Source: Oscheius tipulae (taxonomy: Eukaryota > Nematoda > Chromadorea > Rhabditida > Rhabditidae). Taken from it: a stretch of DNA of 64,000 nt. Made by a program: the position numbers and the translations under genes. The notes under the pieces are model-generated. The model was not told the DNA's origin and did no database searches. It was given only the letters and a program-made list of their open reading frames with translations. Where the stretch lies: the NCBI GenBank assembly GCA_037178975.1, contig JASJZH010000004.1, forward strand, positions 4,340,001 to 4,404,000, read 5' to 3'. Below are positions 12,001 to 24,000 of this stretch, piece by piece. How positions within the stretch are numbered: position 1 is the stretch's first letter; each line of letters begins with the position of its first letter.

Positions 12001-13560
12001 GCAACCAGCAGTTCGTCACCCACTATTTCAAAAGTTCCGTCGGGATCAACTAAACTGAGTTGTGTGTGCTGAAATGACAGTTTCAAGGACGGGAAGACAA
12101 ATCCCACCTCGCTGTAGTTTTGAATCGGGATAGTTACCACTTTTGTTCCTTTCTTCGAGTTTTCCGGTATTTTAGCCGTGATGTGGCACTTGCTGAACAG
12201 AGGAGCATTCTTGAGTCTTTTCACCACCTTGATCGTTGTGAATGTAACATGCTGTGGACTTCCGTCATCCTGAACCCAAATCTTCCAGGGAATCTTGAAC
12301 AACTAACTGTAGCTTTCAGTTTCAACTCCATGGGGTAACTGATAGGTCCAATGAGTCTCAGAGTGAACTGTTGAGGATACTGGGCCTTAGTCCAAGACTG
12401 ACCATCTTCGAATCCGGCGGGAGGTCCGCCAGGATACGAGGCCAGCTCGAGCGAAGTGTTGTTCTCTAGTTCCACTTTCACTCCGTAGCTGGGAGAAGGA
12501 TCCCAGTCGATGACTGTGATCGGAGTCTCGACTTCCCGGCCCAAAGAGAAATTCTAAAGACTCCATTGAGTGTCTGATGCACGAACGTAACCTCATCCAC
12601 TTCAACCACATACGGCTCATTTAGAAATGATGGAGCCACGGAATTGGCCGTCTTGAGTCGAATGGTCATGAGTGGAAAGGGTCGTTCATTACAAACGACT
12701 GTCACATAAAGGAGGGTTTCGGTAACAGACGACGGATAGGAAGGCAGAGACAACGGAGCCAATGATATGAGACGGAAACGACCGGTCTGCTCGGAGATCA
12801 GACTGAATCGATCCGTGTAGTTTACCTGAATTTCTGTTTGAACGGTAATAGATTCCATTACCAATGGCAAATTGTTGGATCGAATAGAGGCCAAGCGTAG
12901 CTGAGCATCCGGTGGATCAACCAAGCTATCGGCAACTGTAGTCCTTACGGCAGTGTTCGATGTGACTTCATAGAAGAAGGACCTCAATTCACTTTCCGGG
13001 AAGAAGCATTCTGTAACTCGAAAATACTTTTTGGGATACGGATTGTCGACAGTCTCACTTTCCTGTTCCCGCTCAAATTAGTGACCGGATCGCCGCGGCT
13101 AGAGAAAGTCGAAAAAGCCAGAGAGATAAGACAAAGGTTCGCAGACCTAAATGCCGTGACCAGCTAGAAAAACTCTGGAAGTTGATCGCTCCGTTCAAGT
13201 TTTTATAACTATTTGTTATCGGAGACCGTTAGTTCTTGGGCAAGATGTAGAGGGTGATTTTACTGTACAGTAATATTGTAAGAGTTCATTGAAATGCGGA
13301 AAATTTATTATTTAAACCGTATTTAAATACTTTTCTCTCTCTACGAGTACCATTTCTGGCTTATAGTTCCAAACACCCCACATCAAGAGGGCGCATACTG
13401 TTCTCATTAGCTAATCGCCTAATTGAGAAATCGCCGGTCAAATGTATCAGAAGGTCCTCTGTCGCAGTCTCTCCTCTGACAGCTACCAAATTACTGGACG
13501 GAACTGACCTGGATTAGCAAGACAGCCATAGAACAAAAGGACGAAGAAGAGCAGCCTCAT
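3028..13560 (-). CDS. Large multi-cadherin-repeat transmembrane receptor
   Basis: Calcium-dependent adhesion/receptor protein of the classic extracellular-repeat type, roughly 2,600 residues. The ATG at 13560 gives a signal peptide (MRLLFFVLLFYGCLA). About 16-17 degenerate cadherin repeats follow, recognisable by A-D-G motifs and linkers such as DENDNRPVF (11,850), LDVNDNYPIF (5,300), LNENDVVPVF (6,960) and LDQNDNFPYF (4,170). Many linkers have lost the DxNDN calcium residues. One repeat boundary near 11,400 carries a Thr/Arg/Lys-rich insert (KVEKTTTTSRPTTRQTT). The membrane helix is at about 3,490-3,420 (VTHIVLLLLVLVLVVVLLCL). A tail of about 120 residues follows (SRYTTSITDREYMFSTGGG) and ends at 3028. 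I saw no EGF or laminin-G modules and no catenin-binding site, so this is neither classical HMR-1 nor a complete Fat. A 37-nt intron near 3375 fixes the tail frame. The nearest C. elegans cdh gene cannot be assigned by eye. Confidence 0.85.
9848..10729 (-). other. Unusually long intron of the cadherin gene
   Basis: The coding ends at ATDGVSTV (near 10,730) and resumes with ARAVVTVLFEPDKE (near 9,847), which reconstitutes a normal cadherin repeat. The 880-nt gap is therefore an intron, in a gene whose other introns are about 40-60 nt (the first intron excepted). It contains GC-rich E-box-like stretches (ccaggtgg near 10,349, cccacctg near 10,371) and no convincing exon. An internal promoter or enhancer is possible but only inferred. 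Confidence 0.6.
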
Positions 13561-14116
13561 CTGGACATAAAGATCTGGAAACTCGGACAGATTGACCTTC
13601 CGAGACGGGCGTGATTAATTACCACGAAAAATAAGATAGGTGGAAAAAATGCGGTGGGTAGAAAAAACAATGAGTCGGGAAGAGAAAGCGCTGATTGACA
13701 GGTGATATGGACTGACCCAGAAATGGGATTTCGTGGATCGCGACGGGGGTTAGAGGGCGGGCTAAGGACGAGCCGAAAATGACGAGTTAAAACAGAAGAA
13801 GTCAGAGACCGTGGTCACTTGAGTGAGCAAGAAAAACAAACAGAACTGGGAGAATCCAAGAAGAGCTGATCTGGGAAGAGGAACAGATGATAGGTCGACT
13901 GGTCAGTAAAAAGGAATGTCGCCCGATCGCATTGCTAACTAGCTCATCCAGAAAGGAAGACCATCTAACGAGAGAAAGCTGCAATGTAGCCGCAGGAGTT
14001 GCGCTCAAGTACCCTTCCAGCATGGCAAATTGCGCGTTATTACCGGACGACAGAAACAGACCGAGATTATTCATGCAACAAGAGAGGTAGCAAAAATACA
14101 ATACACGTAGGAGAGT
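13561..14116. other. Intergenic between cadherin start and RFC3 end
   Basis: Should contain the cadherin promoter (minus strand) and the 3' UTR of RFC3. Open frames here (for example minus 13,802-14,101) have no recognisable content. I see no RNA gene or repeat. Confidence 0.4.
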
Positions 14117-15428
14117 TTAATGTTCCATGGCTTCGTTGGTGTTGGCTTCGGCGTAGATGACCATAAAGGCAGCCACGAAAGCCTCGAGGTGGAAAATAGC
14201 CTTCTGGCCTCTTGTGAGTCGATGTTCATATCTAGCAGCTTCAGCTATGACTTGAGATCGGGCAGACGGTGAACAAACCGGTAGGAGGCACTTGAGTAGG
14301 TGCTAAAACATTATGTAGACAGTGGTAATTGCACTATAACGTAATAGCAGAAAAACTCACAACAAAGAGAACATTTGGAGGGATACAGCGAGACAGAACC
14401 TCGCTCAGTCGTTCGCGAACCTTCATCAATGTCTCGTTGTTTTGCTGTTTGATCAGCATTTCAGCCGTCTCCTTTATGTATAACTCCCATTCGGGTAAAG
14501 GTATCTATAATTCTGTTTTTCTTGAACATTGTGAAAAGTACCTTCTGATTGCTCTGAATGACACCATTCGGAGCTTGTACTTTTGCAGTTTCTGCCATCA
14601 GGATAGCTCGTCTAACATTTCCTTGAGCTTTCTCGATCAAATCTTTGAGCACAGCTTCCGGCATTTTGACATTTTCCTTCTGGCAAACATCCAAAACTGC
14701 ATCTCGGACTTCGTTGTTAGAAGGAGCAGCTACGCGAATAGCCACACAACGGGATTGGAGAGGCTCAATCACACGTGAGAGAGATTCACAGCAGAGAATG
14801 AGTCGACAATTACCGGAATATTTTTCCATTGTTCGACGAAGAGCATGCTGGGCATCGCGGGTTAGCTTGTCCACTTCCATCAGCACCACCACTGAAACCA
14901 GCGATACAGAATCAGAAAACAGAGCAACCTTTGAAAGAACGCTGGGAGATATCCAAGTTGGATGACTGGGCCATTTGCTTGACAACTTCTTGAACGACAA
15001 CTCGATCGTAGACTCCAACATCTCTGAAAAACAAAAAATTAGAGAGGAATATATTCTAACCCCGGACTCAATTCGATGTGATAGTTGCTGCTAACAGTCT
15101 GAATATCCAGTTTCTTGCCAGATGGAGCCGTAAAATTCTTTGTTTCAAGACGCAGTCTTTCGGACGGAGCCCCAAACAGCTCTCTGAAAAATCTTGTGGC
15201 CCGATGAAGTTATTTAAAACCTCAAGACACAGTTGATTCGGGTCTTTCTCCCAGCTCCGTTGGGCCCGTAGATAAGCAGATGAGGAAAGTCGTCATTCTT
15301 CACCATATCGGCTATACGTAGAGCCTAAAGTCGGCGTTTGAAAAGCCGGAAAAAGGACGAACCTGATCCTTGTGATAGCTGAGTTCGCTCAGCTGAGTCG
15401 GCCTGTATTTGTCTACCCACAAAGCCAT
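14117..15428 (-). CDS. rfc-3: Replication factor C subunit 3 (clamp-loader small subunit)
   Basis: AAA+ subunit of the RFC complex that opens PCNA and loads it on primer-template DNA. The start MALWVDKYRPTQLSELSYH matches the invariant RFC3 N-terminus (WVDKYRP). Then come the P-loop GPNGAGRKTR (near 15,265), the region SSNYHIELSP, the acidic box LLMEVDKLTRDAQHALRRT where RFC3 has EVDK/TEVDK instead of DEAD, and sensor 1 CRLILCCESLS. The C-terminal collar domain ends YEHRLTRGQKAIFHLEAF. Length (about 350 residues) and order match human RFC3 throughout. The ATG is immediately preceded by the acceptor TTTAG, and the stop of kle-2 lies only 176 bp upstream, so it is probably the last gene of an operon. 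About six small introns. Confidence 0.93.
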
Positions 15429-15603
15429 CTAAATTGATTCAAATGGTGATATTGTACCAAAAAAAGAAAAGAGGTATGACAATGTTAAAAACATTTAGCA
15501 GAGATCGAGAGAAAATGTGTAAGTTTTATTGCTTTCCTAAGCATGGTACAAAGCATACTAAGTAAAGGGAAACAAGAAAATAGTTTGATATAGAGATCAT
15601 GGT

Positions 15604-18118
15604 CTAGAGATCACCGTTGCCTTCGAAGATCTCGTGATGGCGCTCCCTCGTCAGCAGCTTCATTCTCATCATTTTCAATGGATCTGGACCCATTTGCTGT
15701 TCATTAATTATCTGAAAAGGAGAAAGTTCGTGAGCTAGAGCTAAAACAAACCTCGAGATTCATCGTATTGGCCATCATGAGAGTAGAAAGGAAATAGCGA
15801 CTGATTTCATAGTTGACTTTGCCTTTTAGCAGCTAAAACGAGATAAATCTGAGGAGGGAATATAAGTACCTCAGGAAGAGTTCGGACGTCGTCCAGTTTG
15901 TTGAAAAATGCGAGTAGTTCCGTTCCGTAAGCATGAATGCTAAACTCCTTCCTCGTTTCTTCCTCTTCAAGCAATGGCTGCATCTTTTCGTCCCATTCTT
16001 GAACCCTGGCAGCAAGTTTGGACATGGCCTCGGCCGTTTGTTCCCAGTATTTTTTGCGGTAAAACGTGATGATTTCCTCCAAGGTCATATCTTCGTGAAT
16101 CTCGTCGTGGACTATTCTGTTCACATGCGCACCAGCCTCAGAATTCTGGCTTGCCGGATCTTAATGCAATGTTGACATAAAAAGTCATCGAGCCTACCAT
16201 AAATAATGGCGGGGAATGCGATATTTTCGGCAAGATCTGCGTCATCTACTGTAGCCATTAGAGGACGAGAGATAGTTTCGGCTGGCACGTAATTAGGAGC
16301 ATTATCACAAAAATGAGTCGGTTCATCATCAAATCCATCAGCATAATCATCGTCTTCGTCAAATTCTGAAGTTTATTTAGTATTTGCTGAGAAAAGGTAT
16401 AACCTGGAAGAGCCCTTGGGTTTTTTTTACCACGGAGAGCCAGCTTCTCATCCAATCTACGCTGAGCCAGCATTTCTCGACGGACCTTGTCTCTTCTCTT
16501 CTGTTGGTTGCTGATATATGGAAGAATAGCATCAATTTCCCATTTGTACTGAGTTCCGAGGCCGATTTGACGTTTGATTTTCTGCTTCTTGCCCAAGCAG
16601 TAGATTTCATCGTTCACGAACTCAATAGTCTCCATCAGTTTTTCTTTGCGATCCTTCCTCTCATCAGCCTTAAACTCATTTTAGCAACATGAAAAAACTG
16701 CAATATTACCTTTTTTCTTCTGGCCAAAATAGCTTCGAGATTCAGACAGTTGTTGGACTTGTTGTATGGCTTAGATTTCCAAAGAACTTCTTCGAAAGGA
16801 TCGTCGTGCAACTCGAGAAGAGGGTCGATTTCCATATCGTCAACGTCCCATGGATCGGCTTTACGTACGAGAGGTGTAGGAGTCACATCGTTGTCGTCGA
16901 ACCCGCCACCAGTATCCATGTCGGAGAAGTTTGCCTCGGCCAGTACCTCAAGAGGTTGCGAAGGCTTTCCATCAGCATTCAAAAAGACAGAGCTTGGACT
17001 AAGAATAATACATGGCTTAGACGAAAGGATAGTGTACCGTGGAATTTGAGCTACATCCATCGATGGACCGGCCGCGCGTCTGACGATTTCGACTGCATTT
17101 GAAGGACGACCGGAGTCGAACTCCTGAGAACAAGGAAGCTGGGGAAGGTTCATCTCTGAAAGAATGAAGCTAAATAAAAAACACAGGTACCGAACCTGAG
17201 GCTGGATCATCGACTGGGCTACACCTTCCGGAATCTTCGCCTGAGGATTCGGGCATCTTTTGCTGCTGCGTCATAAACTGGTCCACGAGTGCCTCATTGA
17301 GTAGATCCAAAAGCAGGGCACCCTATAAATGTCAGACTGATACTGAGAAAAAAGACTAAGCTACCGATCGACTCATATATCCTGTGTTGATTTTGAAATC
17401 ATCCTTCTTTCCCACGACCTCATTCTTGTTTTTCGAATTGTAAATTGGCACATTGCATTTTTCAAAATCGGCGAGCGGCATGAGAGACATTGGCATGATT
17501 GATATGCTCGGAATGGCAGTGTTCGGATCTATAAAGACTAGTATTTTGAGCCCATATTGAAACTCTCAGTCTGATTGAAAATGTGCCAAAAAAAAACCCA
17601 CTTTTCGACACGAGAGAAGACAAATTGGTAGTTTTGAGGCGCGAGCAGTCTTTCAACACACAAGGATCTATCGTGGCAGCAGTAAATGGATCATCATCGT
17701 CGTCTCCTCCAATTCCTTCATCTCCGTCATCGGAATCTGCAATATCAACACATCGTTTAGTTTAAAAGAAGAACTAGCCGTGGTTTTTTTTCTTTGGCTT
17801 AGCATTCTGCAATACTTGAAAAAAGTTCAGAGCGTGGCTGTGAACAAGATCGACCTTCTTGGCCAATACGGCAGCACTCCCGTGAATAAGCATTCCAGCT
17901 TCTGCGAAATTGAATCTGAACAAGCCAATGAGCAGAAAAGAAGGGTTATACCTATGAGCATTGTTTCTCTGGAATTCCTCCGCCTCTGCCAAATCTCCTA
18001 GCTCCTGTGTGTAGGTCTCCAGCAGCGATACGAGATCGATGGCGAAGTTCTTCTCGAGATCTTTGATTGGCTGTAGCAGATAGGCATACTTCGAGCCGGA
18101 CGAATCGTCGTCTGCCAT
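15604..18118 (-). CDS. kle-2: Condensin II kleisin subunit CAP-H2 / KLE-2
   Basis: Kleisin that bridges the SMC heads in condensin II and shapes mitotic and meiotic chromosomes. The N-terminus (MADDDSSGSKYAYLLQPIKD, then LEKNFAIDLVSLLETYTQEL) matches the CNDH2 N-terminal domain, where HLLQPI.DL...W.VD is conserved. It continues with FAEAGMLIHGSAAVLAKKVD, the family's helix that contacts SMC2. The middle is acidic and low in similarity, including SDDGDEGIGGDDDDD-like runs near 17,700. The C-terminal winged-helix part runs through TLEEIITFYRKKYWEQ (16,080) to the stop after FEGNGDL. It is split by many 40-60 nt introns. The ATG is directly preceded by ATTTTAG, an acceptor without an obvious donor, and the FMC1 stop is 121 bp upstream, suggesting a downstream operon position. 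The kleisin call is strong at the N-terminus and weaker in the middle. Confidence 0.87.
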
Positions 18119-18238
18119 CTAAAATCGATAAAAAGATATCAGCAAAGAGCTGTAAGAACAATGGATTAGAAACCGAAACGTTTTGAAAAAAGAGTGGTGA
18201 AAAGGATCACTTTATAACTATTTTTCTATCTAATAGTA

Positions 18239-18633
18239 TCACTTTCTACGAGGAAGTTCCAAGCCAACGAGATGTGCACTTTCTTCTACGGTCTTCTCCC
18301 CTCCTTTGTAGCGTGCCTCGAGTTCAGCCAGTCTTCGTGTGCTAAAAACTAAATTAAGTGATAGAAAACGTGACAAACCTCGATAAATAAGTTCCGTAGA
18401 GATGAGCAACGTGCTCGACTTCATTCGGGGCCTTGGCGAAGATACGCTGAGTGACTTGATGGTCTCGCATTTTTTGAGTCACATACTTGAACTGCGGTGA
18501 ATTTATTGTGAAATTCTGTAGGGAAACGGTTACATAGAAACTTCAAGCTTCAAACCTTGTCAACTTTTCGCAGTTCAGCAACAATTTGCCGGAAAGCCTT
18601 TAGTGCAGATGCAGAGGCCTCTACTTGCGCCAT
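18239..18633 (-). CDS. FMC1: FMC1-like mitochondrial protein (ATP synthase assembly)
   Basis: Small LYR-related protein; yeast Fmc1 helps assemble the F1 part of ATP synthase in mitochondria. The spliced product is about 107 residues, close to human FMC1 (113). The family landmarks are present: LRKVDK near the start, MRDHQVTQRIF matching the FRAHRVTSEKL block, LYGTYLSSTRRLAEL, then ARYKGGEKTVEESAHLVGLE matching GKGERSVEESAGLVGL, which is the most diagnostic segment. Two short introns interrupt it. It is the first gene of the proposed FMC1 - kle-2 - rfc-3 cluster and is divergent from PRP18 with a 234-bp shared promoter region. I chose the ATG at 18633 because it opens the conserved frame. Confidence 0.85.
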
Positions 18634-18867
18634 CACTTAATTTGAAGTGGTTCAAGAAAAAAGGTAGTTGTAAGAAAAAGGAAAGTTAAAGAAAACGAAC
18701 CGAGTTGAAAAGTCCTAGTCTATTCAAATTTAGCGCTTTGGCGGTTTGGCGCGAACTTACTTCGAAATTCGCTGTTGCACCTTTTCGAATTTCTTTATTC
18801 TTCTTTTTCAACTTGTACACCAGCGTTTTTCAGGGACAAAACAGAAAAAGCCCAGAAAAAAGTCAAA
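18634..18867. promoter_or_regulatory. Putative bidirectional promoter between FMC1 and PRP18
   Basis: The two start codons are 234 bp apart and point away from each other. There is no space for separate upstream regions, so a shared promoter is inferred. A ttttcag at about 18,827-18,833 upstream of the PRP18 ATG could be a trans-splice acceptor. Confidence 0.5.
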
Positions 18868-20196
18868 ATGGACTTCATGACACAAATGAAAGCCGAAATG
18901 GAAAGGAAACGTAAAAAGATAGCCGCAGTTGAAGTCGAGGTAGCCCGCTCTTCACCCCCTCAAATTCCAATTTTTTCCAGTCGGATGGGAAGAAGTTCTT
19001 CAAAAGAGGTGATTTGGCAGCCAAAGAAGACGAAGAATACTTTGCAAAATTGAAGAAACGTCGAGAAGAACGCGGCGAAACGGTTAGTACTTTTCGCTAC
19101 TCATTGCAGCTAACATTCAGGAACAAGAAAACAGCGAAAGCTCCGAGGCAAAACAGGCAGACGTCAAATCGGAGCATGGCTTCGATGATGCTTCTGTGTT
19201 TAAACGTCCTATAGCCGAAATTCGTAAACGATTGCGAACAAGAAATCTTCCAATTCTTCTCTTTGGTAACATAATTATAGAAATAGTCTCAGCGTATACC
19301 TTTCAGGAGAAGACGAGAAGGATGTTCGTCAAAGGCTTCTACAACATGAAATCGAGCAGCCAGATCTCGGAGAAGGATTGAAAAATGAGATGCAGACTGC
19401 AATGCAAGACGTGGACAATGAACTCGTCAAGGTAAGCGTTTTTGGTTTGATGAAACTCAATATATTGTTAGGAAGTTATCGAAGGGTCGTCATCCGATTC
19501 AGCAAAGCACGATGTTGTGCTGCCGGACTCTGCTTACGATTGGAGTAAAATTGAGCAACATGCCGCCTTACTTGGACATGGTATTTCTTGTTACGTCTCA
19601 CAATAATTCTTTTTTTTCAGAAAATGATCATGGTCGTGATTGTGACATAATCCTCGAATATTTCAAGTATATATTGGCTCGATGGGGCAGAAATCTCAAC
19701 CAACGTGATGATGAAGTGAAAAAGTCGGCAGCGGGTAGAAAACTTGCTGTACATTTTATTGTTATCTTCAGGAAAATACGAGGCTTCAATTCACAAGCAA
19801 ACAGTTATGCATTTGAAACCATTGATGAATTCACTTGAGAATCATACTTGCAACCACGATATTCGACATCATCTCACCAAAATCTGCAGGTACTAGCATT
19901 TTCTTCTTTACTTCGACTGCTTCAGATTGGTCATTATTGATCGCAACTACATAACAGCAAACAATGCCTATATGGAGATGGCTATTGGAAATGCGCCCTG
20001 GCCTGTAGGAGTGACTCGTTCTGGTATTCATCAGCGTCCTGGATCAGCCAAGTCCTATGTCTCAAATATCGCACACGTTCTCAACGATGAGACTCAAAGG
20101 AAGTACATTCAAGCGTTCAAACGACTGATGACCAAGACTCAAGAATATCACACTGCCGATCCCTCGAAGTGCGTTGAATACGTCAAAACTTCGTAA
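18868..20196 (+). CDS. PRPF18: Pre-mRNA splicing factor PRP18
   Basis: Second-step splicing factor that acts with Slu7 on 3' splice-site choice in the spliceosome. The ATG at 18868 begins [18 protein letters not shown], as in the family. The SFM/PRP4-like motif follows ([20 protein letters not shown] then FGE, near 19,205-19,300). The Prp18 helical domain spans 19,660 to the end: [20 protein letters not shown], then [18 protein letters not shown], which is the conserved loop that promotes exon joining, then [20 protein letters not shown] and DPSKCVEYV. Length of about 345 residues equals the human protein. Introns of 40-55 nt end in TTTCAG. The gene converges on the four-TM gene with only 18 bp between stop codons; an AATAAA lies at about 20,202. 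Confidence 0.95.
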
Positions 20197-20214
20197 CTTT
20201 CAATAAATCTTCGT

Positions 20215-21003
20215 TTACAGCGGTTTCATAAGTTTCTCCAATCCAGTTGAAAGTTCAGGAGTTGTCAGATCTACAGCTCCATCTTCTTTCGCCTCAAAAT
20301 ATTTTCTTGTTGCATGAAGTACAGTCAGTCGCCAGAACAGCAATGCTCCGAAGGTGAGAACGATCAGTTTGACCAGGATTACGATTCCGTAACGGACAAA
20401 CATATCCTCGTGATGACCTGAATGGGAAAAATTTCGTGCCCAGTTGGTAGTCACCTTGACCATAGAGTTCAAGGAAGTAGTCGGTGTTGAAGATTCCGAT
20501 AAATAGCTTCACGGCAGTAATCATGACCCATACAGCAAATTGGATAGCTGCGTAGATGATGAACGGCCACATCCATCGTTGCTTTTCCTTTTTTACAGCG
20601 TAAAGAGTGGCCACAATCAGAAGAAGATGTTGAACTGAAGAATGTCTGGGAGATTGACCCTAGGATACTTACTGATCCAGAGAAGTGAGTAAGGAAACAG
20701 AAAGAGAAGGTACATTGGGATGGCGAGCAGTTCGAGCCACAAGAAGATTTTTGTTGCATTCTATGAGTATACTCTTAGTACTCACAAAACACTCTTTACC
20801 ATAACATGTATGAGTCCTCGAAGACATCGATAGTTGGGATTGTCAGCATCGTGTTCCACATCGAATTTGAACAAATTGGTAAAATATTCCTGAATAGGCA
20901 CCTTGTCGAACAACATGATGCCGACAACAAAACGGCGGTGGCGGATAGGGGTGTGTACGGCAAAACAGGTTGCAACGGGGTTGAAGGGCACGTGTCGAAG
21001 CAT
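20215..21003 (-). CDS. Small four-transmembrane protein, function unknown
   Basis: About 225 residues after removing three short introns. Hydrophobic helices: around RFVVGIMLF (20,920), IFLWLELLAIPMYLLFLF (20,745), FIIYAAIQFAVWVMITAVKL (20,545) and IVILVKLIVLTFGALLFW (20,370). It ends ELSTGLEKLMKPL. Choosing the donor at ATG|gtaaag near 20,803 restores one frame (HVMNATKIFLWLEL). This size and topology are seen in LAPTM4/5 and other small nematode membrane families, but no diagnostic motif lets me choose. The start is about 60 bp after the anillin stop on the same strand, and an AATAAA lies about 20 bp before its ATG, so it may be the downstream member of a tightly packed operon. Confidence 0.7.
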
Positions 21004-21063
21004 TAATTCGCAATGTTTATTGACTAGGAATATATGTGTGGGGAGATTACAATAAGCAAGAGG

Positions 21064-24000
21064 CTACTTGACAAAAGCAAAGGGTTGATTCCAGGTTAGA
21101 AGTTGTTTGACTGTCGTATTGATGCTCTCCAGCCAGGATCTCATGGATTCCTTGGTATCCGCCGCCAACATGACTCTAAACATGGGTTATAGGCTAAGAA
21201 TGACTACCGACCTCAGTTTCTCCATATCCGGACGACCAGTTCTGTTCAAAGATTCGGCATCTTGACCGTCTCTTGGAATCCAAACATCAATGTTGAAGGA
21301 GTGCATGTACTGACAGGGATCCCTCGCCTCGACTGCTCCATTTCTGTCTCCAGCACAAGTCTGAAGATCCAACAGAACGAGCCAGCTTTTATCGTTGATC
21401 TCGTCTTCCGGACTGCGCCAAAACTTCATTCCACCTTCTTCCAAGACGCACCAGTATCTGACAGAGAGTTTTTCCAAATTAACTTTGACGAACCTATTCC
21501 AAGAGCCCAGTCCTTCTTTGGTCCTTTGGAACATTGAAAGGAATCCGGAATGTTTTGTAGTAGTCTTACTCATAGCCAATCTAAAGAATGGTTCTGTGTC
21601 CCGAAAGAGCTGTCTCTTACTTCTTTATCTTGATAGTAACATGACCTTCGATCGGATGACGAGCATCCGACAACAGAAGTCTTTTTTTTCCATTGGGTAC
21701 ATGGATATCCAGAGCCAGACGACCGACCAGTTGGAAGGAGGAGTCAGATTGAACGTGTGATGCTGGCATCTGACGAGAAGTACCCTAAACTCAGTTTCGA
21801 TCCAACTTGGCTCGGAGTTACCTTCGACTTCATGGTGGATCCCTTCAATCCGAATTTTTCCTCATGTGTGTATTGTCCTCTAACAGTTCTCTGAAAAGTT
21901 TCTTCTAGTGTTATGAGTATCAACTTACGAAGGAATAGACATCCAATGAGGCCATAAAGTTTGTGGGAAGATCCTTAAGAGTCATCGGATTGACGACCTC
22001 GATAACTCCCTTCTTGACAGCTTCTTCGCTCGAGACGATAGTTGAGTGGAGGACCTTGTCTCCACTGCGAAGAATGAGACAGAAGTAGAAAATGTTGCTC
22101 GATCGGATATGCGAGTAAGTATCGACAAAGTCTCTGTTCAACTCGAGAGCGATGTAAGACAGTGTCATCGATCCGAGAGGACCATCACTGACTACTGGTC
22201 CTTGAGAGCTGAGACGTTGAAGTTCGTTCTCGGCAGCCCGCCCTATCTCGGTCTCGACAAGAACAGCCCATTGAGCAGTAGCCTCTTCGTGACTACCTCG
22301 GAACTCCTCTTTGTTTCGACACAGCTGAAGAGCCTTTGACGCCTGATGAATTTTCGTCTTTTGAGCATAGATCGTATCTTGGAGACGTCTCTGAAAAATG
22401 TTTTGGAAACTCAAATACCACTATTTTCGAGGCAACTGTGGTAAACCTTGATCCAAGAAGATACTTTACCACACATCGCAAAATACCCACGGTCTGTATC
22501 CGACATAGGGCAGATCAAATGTGGACAACATATGCTTCTGTCTGACTAACTTTTTGTTCCTCAATACTGGGAATAGATTGTAGGAAAGAAGTTCCTCCAA
22601 TGACCTGTTGAGTCGGTCCAGCTGTGTAACTGGTCAAGTCAATTTTTTGCGAATTCGGATCAGGGGCCTGTTCCTGTCGAGTGCGTTTTCGATAGAACGA
22701 GACGGTGTATTGTAGTCCGGCATCTGAAGATGATTTTATATTGGATTCGGTACTGTATTACTGGGCTCTTTTGGTTCTTCAGGTTCGTCAAACTTCTCCT
22801 CCAAAAACTGTCTCTCTGGTTTGGGAGGAGTGAGCTGTTTCATGATTGCAGGGGTAGCCTCCTGAAAAAAAAACTTGTTAATGACTAGTAGAATGAAATA
22901 CCGGCGTGGCCAATGGAGCAAGACGAGATGGTGTTGTTTTGTTGGGGCTAGTCTTCATAAACTCGAAGGCATCGTCAATAGCTCGAGAGTAGTTTGGCTC
23001 CGATTCTGCGATAGAACTTTCCTCGCTGTCTAGCAGATCCTCTGTGATAACTTCCTCCGGTTCTTCATTATGAGAAGGACTCTTCGCCGGAGATTTGTAT
23101 GGGGACTTGTGATTCATCTTCACTTCACATCGAGGGCTTTTCGTCACTGGAGAAGAAGTCGCCGAACGCTGAAGATCTGGTCATTGAAACAAGGAAGGGG
23201 CACTCACATCTGATGGTTCTTTTCTAAGAGGAACCTTCGAAACAGTTTTGTGAGTTTTGGGAGTGCTCTGGTTCTTCATTTTTATGGCTGCTTTAACCAG
23301 TGCATCTTCAGATTCATCGGGATGTAGCGGAGTACCAGTTATCGAGGAGAACTAAAAAATGATTATTTGTTTTATACTGTCCTACCTCCCAACGATTCTT
23401 CAGTTTGTTTATGTTCGACGCACGAACATCAGGTTTAGTTGGTTCTCCGGGATTGGCTCCTGCTACGACCGGAGTATTTGTAGCCCCTCTCCACTGGGTT
23501 AGAACGGCAGGAGACGGAGTTGATTCTTTTGTGGGGATGGTGGGATAGACATTCGTCTTCGGAACAGGCAGTTTGATTGTTGGAGTGCCTCTAATTCGCT
23601 CCTCGAGCATGTTGGCAATGTTCTTGGCCGCAGCACTTTCCTTGGCAGCCAGTCGAACAGGCGACATAGCTTTGCTTTCATTCTGGTTCATCTTCAAGAC
23701 AAAAATGAAACAGAAAGGGAAGGGTGTTACCGAGACGCTTTTGACCGATTTCGGAGAAGAAGTAGTTTTCTCTGTTAGTGGAAACTGCAGAATGGCTGTG
23801 TTGAGAGTACTAGTCTCTGCTGTGGAAACGCGTTGTGCGGCTGAATTTTCTTCAGATTTGGGAGAAGATGGGACCGAGGGGTTCTGAAGAATATTGGTTA
23901 GAGAGACAACAAGAGACAAAGGAACTCACAAAAAGGACACGAGAAAAGCTAGAGGAACTGCCACCACGGACCTGGAAACCTAAGCGTTAGTAAGCAACAA

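Noticed and set aside
13802-14101. Open frames between the cadherin and RFC3
   Set aside because: Neither strand gives a recognisable protein and the region is explained as promoter and 3' UTR.
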